Under the pieces are notes generated by a model, which did no database searches, was not told where the DNA came from, and was given only the letters and a program-made list of their open reading frames with translations. Of a DNA stretch of 64,000 nucleotides, positions 58,078 through 64,000 are shown one piece after another. Both the position numbers and the translations under genes were made by a program. Location: assembly GCA_004794785.1 (NCBI GenBank), contig SJOL01007141.1, positions 70,480 to 134,479 on the forward strand, written 5' to 3'. How positions within the stretch are numbered: the stretch's first letter is position 1; the number at the start of each line of letters is the position of its first letter. This DNA comes from Opisthorchis felineus. Lineage: Eukaryota > Platyhelminthes > Trematoda > Opisthorchiida > Opisthorchiidae.

Positions 58078-58130
58078 CGTCCATTTACTTATTTAGTTGT
58101 TTATTTCGTTGGTTACGAACATTTATTTCC

Positions 58131-58206
58131 TGTCTAGGCTTGGGCAACCTGACAGTATCCCAGCCCTCGTGCTAGGCACCGAAAGGATGTTACACCTGAA
58201 TGGTTA
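58131..58206 (+). mobile_element. tRNA-derived SINE, copy S5, 3' half only
   Basis: CTGTCTAGGCTTGGGCAACC, AGTATCCCAGCCCTCGTGCT and AGGCACCGAAAGGATGTTAC match the tRNA-unrelated body of S1. The tRNA-like head is absent, as in a 5'-truncated insertion. Confidence 0.75.
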
Positions 58207-58544
58207 TCTAATTATTTTTTTATCTACGAACATTTATTATGTTGTGAGCACGATCTTCCGATCCCAAAACTACATGCTTTGATTGGCGTTAACATCTTAA
58301 TATCCACTTCTACAAGTGACATAGGATTGCGGTTATTTAACAATGTATTATGTACCTGAAGGGGACTCTCCAATCGGACCAGTTCGTAAATCAGTTTGGT
58401 TGGTCTGTGACACTCTCCCTTGCGATTCCTTTTGCCAGCTTCCAATTGGTGGTGTTGTGAATTACCTTAATTCTGATTAAGCCATTCTCTTGACTCCGCG
58501 ATTGACATGTGTGTTTTGCTCATGATGTTGATAATTGTTTTAAT

Positions 58545-59117
58545 CAGATTTTCGACCACCAATGCTTCATAAGCTTTGTTTGTGTCGGATGGCGTGGACG
58601 AATTCGTAACGAAGTAACTAGAAAACGGGTATTTCGTTGTGCGGTGGGTATATCAGTCGCGGAAAACATCCAGCACCATCAACTGCCGTCGCTCAGCCAT
58701 GTGCTGCACATGCCGGAACACCGTCTACCGAGACAAGTGTCGTTCTTCGTTCCTCCTTGAGAATGCCGCAAACCGCGAGATGGACAACGTATGACTTGGC
58801 AGAAAGGTGTGAAAGAGATTACAGAGTTTGGGTGTTGTTGGTGTGGTAGGCCTTCCAGTCCGTGGCAACCGTGGCCCCTCCTGCGCTTGGTTAGAGACAT
58901 TGCAAGAAATGGCGACTGGTCTATGTCCGTTGCATTCATGCGGTCAGTTTCCTTCCAGCTTGTCTGATTAAGCGCTTAGAGGTTTGGGCACCTCAGAATG
59001 CTTGACATACGCCAGCACCGGGTCGCCTTCCTCACCCGCTCTTTTTTTCATTCTAAGGCTTCAAGTACAGTGAGATGAACTTTGTGGTTGTATAGCAGTG
59101 AAGTGTCAGCGTCAACA
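58545..59117 (+). mobile_element. LINE family A copy A9, C-terminal end and 3' UTR
   Basis: Plus frame 58509-58760: FDHQCF, RIRNEVTRKRVFRCAVGISVAE, NIQHHQLPSLSHVLHMPEHRLPRQV, matching LINE A4 ([19 protein letters not shown]). Stops follow. The C-terminal tail (ETLQEMATGLCPLHS-like) and the 3' UTR (CTCTTTTTTTCATTCTAAGG, AAACTTTGTGGTTGTATAGC, ATGATGACG) complete it. A second frame (58637-58849) stays open over the same stretch, as in A3, A4 and A6. Confidence 0.8.
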
Positions 59118-59139
59118 TATGATGACGTTTTACTTAATA

Positions 59140-59262
59140 GAGATTTTGTCACGTCAGTGGAGCCAATCCATGCTGATAAACCGAGAAGCACTGTACAGTT
59201 GCTTCATCCTTGTTTGGAATCATTGGCAGTGCGCATTTCTCGCAACTCAGTTTTGAACCTAT
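59140..59262 (+). repeat. Short dispersed repeat F, copy 2
   Basis: Matches 13425-13535 in the same orientation (CCGAGAAGCACTGTACAGTTGCTTCATCC...CAGTGCGCATTTCTC, given here in pieces). It directly follows a LINE A 3' end. Unclassified. Confidence 0.5.
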
Positions 59263-59264
59263 GA

Positions 59265-59645
59265 CATTTTGGCCAGTTGTTGAACACTTGGCCGTTTGGC
59301 CACGAACAGTTGGTCAGCAGTGTGATTAGCTCTCTCAGTTAGACAGGATGGAGTTGCACTCATCCTTCATCACGAGATCACATACTGATTGGATTCCTGA
59401 GTGTTTTATTGCTCCCTTGTCGAAAAGCAGGTTCGTTGAACCGACTTGCTCTCCAGAGACAAAATGTTGGATGTGGGGTGACCAGATTCGAAATCATCGG
59501 CGGCACAAATACCTTCCAGTTGAGTGTGAACCAAGCGCTGACATATTCAGACAATATAGCTACCGATATGTAGATAGAGTGTTTACAACTGAAGAGACTA
59601 TTGGTTGCTCAGATTGTAATGATAGCCTTGGGTTCATTCGTCGAA
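59265..59645. other. No recognised feature
   Basis: A 101-codon ORF (59348-59653) has no recognisable motif. It ends inside palindrome E2. Confidence 0.3.
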
Positions 59646-59649
59646 CTGG

Positions 59650-59785
59650 GTAATTTGGTTGCGAATGTTTCGTCACCAGTCGAGGTGACGTCATCAATGT
59701 GACGCAGTTCCACTCAAAACGCACTGATAATGTCACATCGACCGGTTATGAAACGTTTGCAACCAAACTGCCTAGCTCAACGAAC
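59650..59785. repeat. Palindromic repeat E2 with hammerhead-ribozyme-like arms
   Basis: An inverted pair of ~65-bp arms. The left arm read on the minus strand (59697-59667) gives TTGATGA, then CGTCACC-TCGACT-GGTGACG (a perfect stem-loop), then AAAC. The right arm on the plus strand (59724-59754) gives CTGATAA, TGTCACA-TCGACC-GGTTATG, AAACG. Between them the arms reconstruct the pattern CTGATGA, helix, GAAA. Outer parts (TTTGGTTGCGAATG / GTTTGCAACCAAACTG) pair as well. Same architecture as 9957-10093. Confidence 0.65.
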
Positions 59786-59789
59786 AAGC

Positions 59790-61775
59790 CAACGGCCAGC
59801 TCGATTATTTTATTCGACCGGTCATAGATTCTTACGGAGGACTGGACAACTGCCAACCCTTGAGCTTGGATTTTCGTCAGATGTTACAACAACGGTTCCG
59901 AAAATGCTCAGCCACATAAGACTTTTCGTTTTTGTTTGAACCCATTTGGCGGGTGTAGAAGAATCAGATATATACCCCCAGTTGGCAGTTTCCAGAGAGG
60001 CCCACTGACTGGTCGGTTCGGTCGGCGTTTTTGACTTTTGCGTAAAATTCGGCTTTGACGAGCCGTTGAAGTGTCCAAACAATATGACCACCAGTGAGTA
60101 CCTAGAATGTTTTCTCACGCGATGAACTCTTGATCCTGCTGGGAACGTCCTGAAACCTTTAATCAGAAAGTCGCGTACTCACAGATATACACTCACCTGC
60201 CAAGTCTCAAATGAAGACGAAAGGCTCTCGGAGCTCCTCCGTATGTTCGCCGGTAATACTAGTTTGTTGACTCCGGAATCCCCTACCGAGGAAATGACTG
60301 AGGAACGTGAGAAGAGGTCCGAGGCAGAGATGTGCGTCTTACGTTGTTCGTCCGCTGTTCCCAGTCTTTAATTTTCACCGACTTAAGCGCGAACATCTTA
60401 AAACCAGGTATACGGTCGGTGAATTATGTGGGACCACTGCTTTGGTAGTCGACTGACGTTCCCATTAAATGAGTAATGGTCGCATTGTTCTATCATATTC
60501 GTCAGGAAAACTAACACCTGCAACGTGCAGTGCTTAGCGAACCGATTGCATACTCTGTTGGCCTTTTCTTTATCAAAGCCGATTTGTCAGACCGTAATTG
60601 CCATACGGTCCAGGTAGTTGTTCCACAATTGTTTCCAGTTTTTTGCGCGAACATGACAATCACATGTTTGACACAACCGGTGCTTCCGCTGTTCCAAAAG
60701 TGCATGCGTGCGATCACGTGTTCCCACTGTGCAGCAGTTTTTGTAGGTGCTGTTCTTTCTTTGTAAATTGCCTTAGTCGAGTTTCTGGTCACGGGTTGCG
60801 TGCGTTTAATTTTCGACCACTGGGCACAGTGCTTCTTTCTAATGCATGGAACTGGGTTAATCGATTTTCGGTCCCCACTTTAATTAAGAGGCATTCGAAA
60901 TCCTAGACCGATTTCTTCTCTGAGCTGGACGCCTATTTTTTCCACGCAACTTTTGGATGATTGCCCAAATTCTTCTTACCTCTCATGAGTTATTTTGAGT
61001 GACAGTTCGTTTATCAACCGTCATCCTCGTTATGTCATATCGAACTTGGAAAATTTACAGTGAAGGGCCCTCCCTTAGAATGATACTCACACCCCTACAA
61101 TTAGCTACTTAACTCAAAATGACTATCCGACGGTATCCTGCGCACTGGCTAATTCGGGTGTATTTCCTCGTATGCTTAGGATATCGTTAAAGTCAACAAG
61201 ACATTGATTGACTCAGATGTTTTTCAACTCAACCCACATCTGAGTCCAATCCCTTGTTTTAATCGTCGATTTTGTTTGGGATTCAGCAGGTGGTCAGTCA
61301 TTGCCGTTATCCTCTGACCGTTTTTACCATTGAGCCAGCGTCGAGCACCAGCGTTGAGTTAGATAACTACGGATGGAAAGGGCGTATCGGAAAAGTAAAA
61401 CGAGAGAACTGGTAACAGGTGTTAAATTGGGTTTTAGAGAGCTGTACGATTTGCATCTGTAGGTTTGCTGTGGACAGGCGACAGCTGCAGACAATATCTA
61501 CGTGTTGTAAGTGATTGCAAACTCCGGCTTCAGACAACAGCTTTATTGAGAACAGGCGAGTGCAAACTTACAGGGAGCGTCGCGGTATTTAAAGCGCACT
61601 TTTGACCTTGAGTCAAGACTATCCGGCCGATGTTGAGTGATTGATTGCTACCGCTTCTAGGTCACGCCTGAGCACTCGAAGATCGTCGGTCGTCGCTGAC
61701 TGGTTGCTTAAACGCCCAGTTGATAACTGGCTGTTTTGGCCCATTGACCCGGCGGTCTTCCTGAAGCGATTTTGG
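59790..61775. other. No recognised feature
   Basis: Short ORFs (59730-59939, 60511-60906) without motifs. No match to other repeats in the window. Confidence 0.3.
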
Positions 61776-61777
61776 CC

Positions 61778-61968
61778 GGAGTAATAATAAATAATAATCG
61801 CTCAGCCGTAACACCCTTTCGGTGCCTGGCTGCCATGCCACCCGAAGGAAGCATGAGGGCCAGATTGCCCAAGCCTATACAGGAGAAGTCGAGATGCAGA
61901 AGTCGGGTTCGAACCACGGACCTTCCGGTCAGTAACCTCGCGCTCTAACCAGTGAGCCATCTCGGAGT
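61778..61968 (-). mobile_element. tRNA-derived SINE, copy S6, full length with ATT-repeat tail
   Basis: The best copy. On the minus strand, from 61968: CTCCGAGATGGCTCACTGGT (A box), GCGAGGTTACTGACCGGAAG, GTCCGTGGTTCGAACCCGAC (intact B box), GGCTTGGGCAATCTGG, CATGGCAGCCAGGCACCGAA, AGGGTGTTACGGCTGAGCG, then an ATT-type tail (ATTATTATTTATTATTAC) at its 3' end near 61778. It is placed at the end of a Gypsy relic in the same orientation. Confidence 0.9.
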
Positions 61969-61974
61969 TGGCTG

Positions 61975-63330
61975 TTGCCAATAATTTTCGGATGCTCTGG
62001 GGTTATTTTCAGGAATCTGGCCTTCCTGGCACAGTCTTTTGACCTATCAACTTCAGACTTCCTCAGCTGTCGATTTGGAAGGGCTCCACCTGCTTTTTGA
62101 CTCGGTCGGCGTCTCGGTTGCAGTGATGGGTCTGCTGCGATGGACAGATGGAGTGGCGGCTGTTGTTCATGGCCCTCGAAGGTCGAATGATTCAAGCAGT
62201 AGGTTGAGATCCAGAGACTGTTCTGCCGCACTCAGTCGGCCTTACCTGGTTAAAATTCCTTTTCCGTAGTGATGACGCTATAAGTCACGTGACCGATTCT
62301 TTCGAGGATGATTCCGACACACCAATTTCTGGTGTTGGTGATTATCCCTCACTAGTACGTGGCTGCTAGATCGACTTTCTTCCTGTGGCTTATTGAGCGC
62401 ACGTAAATGTCGGCGGGATAGGGTCGTGCGTAAGCGTCAACCGCCTGTTCATAGAATATGTTGGAGGGTAGTCGCTACGAGAGTGTGGGTTCGGAGTTGC
62501 TCTGTAGTTCAACAAGAAAGTGCTGTAGATTTCTGCCGTGGTACCTTTTCTCTTTGATTTTCTCAAGATGCGCTCAGAGGTATCTACGAAGCCCTCAGTC
62601 AGACCACTCGACTGCGAATGGAATGGTGGGGAAGTAATGTATGTGACGCCATACCTTCGGACGATACCACCAAACTGGTAGGATGTGAACGGCGTACCGT
62701 TATCGGACACAATTGTTTCTGGAAGGCCTAGTGTTGAAAACGGATGTCGCAGTTAAGTGATGGTTGCCACCCTTGTTGTCTCAGGTGTAACAAAAACTTC
62801 AGGCAAACAATGATTGGGAAGGTTCTGTCATTAACTGGTTCGGCAAAATCCACGTGGATGGGCGACCATGGTGTTTTTGGTTGTTACCAAAGCTGCGGCT
62901 GCGTGCCGATATACCGCTCCATATGTTCATCGGTATCGGGCCAATAAACACAGCTGCGAGCGAAGGTTTTCATGCGACTTATCCCTGGATGTCCATTATA
63001 AAATTTGTCAATCCTCGATGTCAAACTCAAACGCGTGGAATACATCGGAGTCATCAGCGTATTTGAACTGGATAGGAAAACCAGAGGTGATCATCATCTC
63101 TATTGCTCACAAGAACAGACAATAGGGAAGTACAATGGCTTGTGAGGTAGCTTGTAGCTTGTAAAGTGGTCGTCAGTTAGCTGGACCAGGCCCTGTTTAC
63201 CTCTCCTCAGTGGAAGGCTGCAGCGGTTGTCCTGCGTCAGGTATACAACATTAAAAATCTTCAATCCGTTGCTGAAGTGACAGACTGGACAAGGTATGCA
63301 ACAGCGCCTGCTGTGAGACAAGACCGGCGA
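61975..63330 (-). mobile_element. Ty3/Gypsy element relic G3 (integrase to C-terminus of Pol)
   Basis: On the minus strand, decayed frames give HVDFAEP-like text (HPRGFCRTS, about 62870), PEVFVTPETTRVATIT (about 62800-62755), then the open frame 62710-62390 with the integrase core. After that come NWCVGIILERIGHVTYSV (about 62325-62270), matching the 'WxPGxVxERxGxVxYxV' C-terminal module of Gypsy integrases, and a Pro/Arg-rich tail to about 61980. Coordinates above 63000 are too decayed to assign. No LTR was recognised. Confidence 0.75.
62390..62710 (-). pseudogene. Gypsy integrase core fragment, open frame
   Basis: Integrases join retroelement cDNA to the host genome. The frame begins MSDNGTPFTSYQF (the 'SDNGxQFTSxxF' block with the second catalytic Asp), then YGVTYITSPPFHSQSSGLTEGFVDT (the 'TSPPYHPQSNGxxERxVxT' block). 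Here the usual Asn-Gly-x-x-Glu is changed to SGLTE, with the catalytic Glu position apparently retained. Then AEIYSTFLLNYRATPNPHS ('FLxxYRxTPxxxT') follows. The first catalytic Asp lies upstream in a broken frame. A stop at 62390 and upstream stops make it inactive. Confidence 0.85.
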
Positions 63331-64000
63331 TGTACGGCTTGGTCCAGTGGGACACCTGCAATCAATTCAGGTAGATTCAATAGGTCAGAGTTGGAAGCGA
63401 TCGGCCCAAGCCCTATTGTCCCTTTCTTTGGCACCAGTCAAGAATAGTGCCAATGGAAACTGAGTCAGCAAACAAAACGGATACTGACTCACTGAGGATG
63501 TAAACACGCTCTTCAAAGAGCAGTAGCGATAAGTTACCGGCTCCACACACTTTGCCTGCCTTCATTCGTTCATGTTCCTACACACTTTTGACGCTGTGCC
63601 ATCCGTGGTAGTAAACTTGGTGGCGGCGAATGCAGTGTCCGAAAGTCCCTGATTGGTTTTGTCGAGTTCAGGGATAGAGGAACACATCTTTGTTTTTTCG
63701 TCACCTACCTCTTTCAGGACTCGCCACACTTCATGATAGATTTTACTTCCGATAATCGTATTGACATAGATCCTGCTGAGGGGGCTGACTACTCGTGTAA
63801 GCTCTGTGACCTCTGCATCACTTCCTCTTTTCTAAGAGCATTCCTTTTTTTCGTAGATGCTTAATTGATGGAGAAGAGAACCATTCATCGCTAATGTTAA
63901 TGAAGACCGCTCCATGTAGGTAAATAATGTCGACGAAAAGGAGTCAGTGGTCAGGTAATTTTTTTGGGAACCAGGCGTAATGTATTGGTCCGTGAACCCA
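63331..64000. other. No recognised feature
   Basis: Possibly more of the Gypsy element on the minus strand, but no motif is readable. Confidence 0.3.

Overview
This 64 kb window is animal nuclear DNA dominated by decayed transposable elements. It has no bacterial operons, no long intact host gene and no RNA gene that I can support. The mix of RTE-like LINEs, a CR1/Jockey-type LINE with octamer-repeat 3' ends, Penelope-like elements, Ty3/Gypsy fragments and a tRNA-derived SINE suits a repeat-rich flatworm, possibly a large-genome tapeworm. That placement is inference from repeat style. The ~100 bp poly-C run followed by ~100 N shows a draft assembly.

Layout. 1-3100: the 3' end of a CR1-type LINE, then two head-to-head RTE-like LINE relics (family A). 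3192-6415: two candidate exons of one plus-strand host gene, phase-compatible, with a SINE in the intron between them and a poly(A) signal after the stop. 6880-7960: 3' half of a Penelope-like element. 9957-10093: a palindrome whose arms resemble a decayed hammerhead-ribozyme core. 10.6-15.7 kb: two SINEs, LINE A pieces and a Gypsy reverse transcriptase. 17.3-28.4 kb is a nest. An unclassified repeat (family C) is split by a 3.9 kb LINE (family B) that keeps an open endonuclease domain and the YADD active site, and is then abutted by a CR1 copy. A LINE A/family C composite follows on the minus strand. 28.4-39.5 kb is mostly unreadable apart from a Gypsy reverse transcriptase relic at 33.1-33.9 kb. 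39.5-43.9 kb is another C/A composite. 44-50 kb has a 26-bp tandem repeat, a Penelope fragment and a weak ABC-transporter-like exon. 50.2-56.5 kb holds LINE A and B fragments, the assembly gap and a SINE. 57.55-57.86 kb is a candidate terminal host exon ending in a CaaX box. 58-64 kb has a microsatellite, a SINE half, a LINE A 3' end, a second ribozyme-like palindrome and a Gypsy integrase relic carrying a SINE.

The elements relate to each other by insertion and shared ends, not by a pathway. Host content is at most three loci (3.2-6.4 kb, 47.2 kb, 57.6 kb). The most notable points are the paired ribozyme-like palindromes in a window that also carries Penelope sequences, the nested C/B/CR1 structure, the recurring C-plus-LINE composite, and the two candidate host genes.
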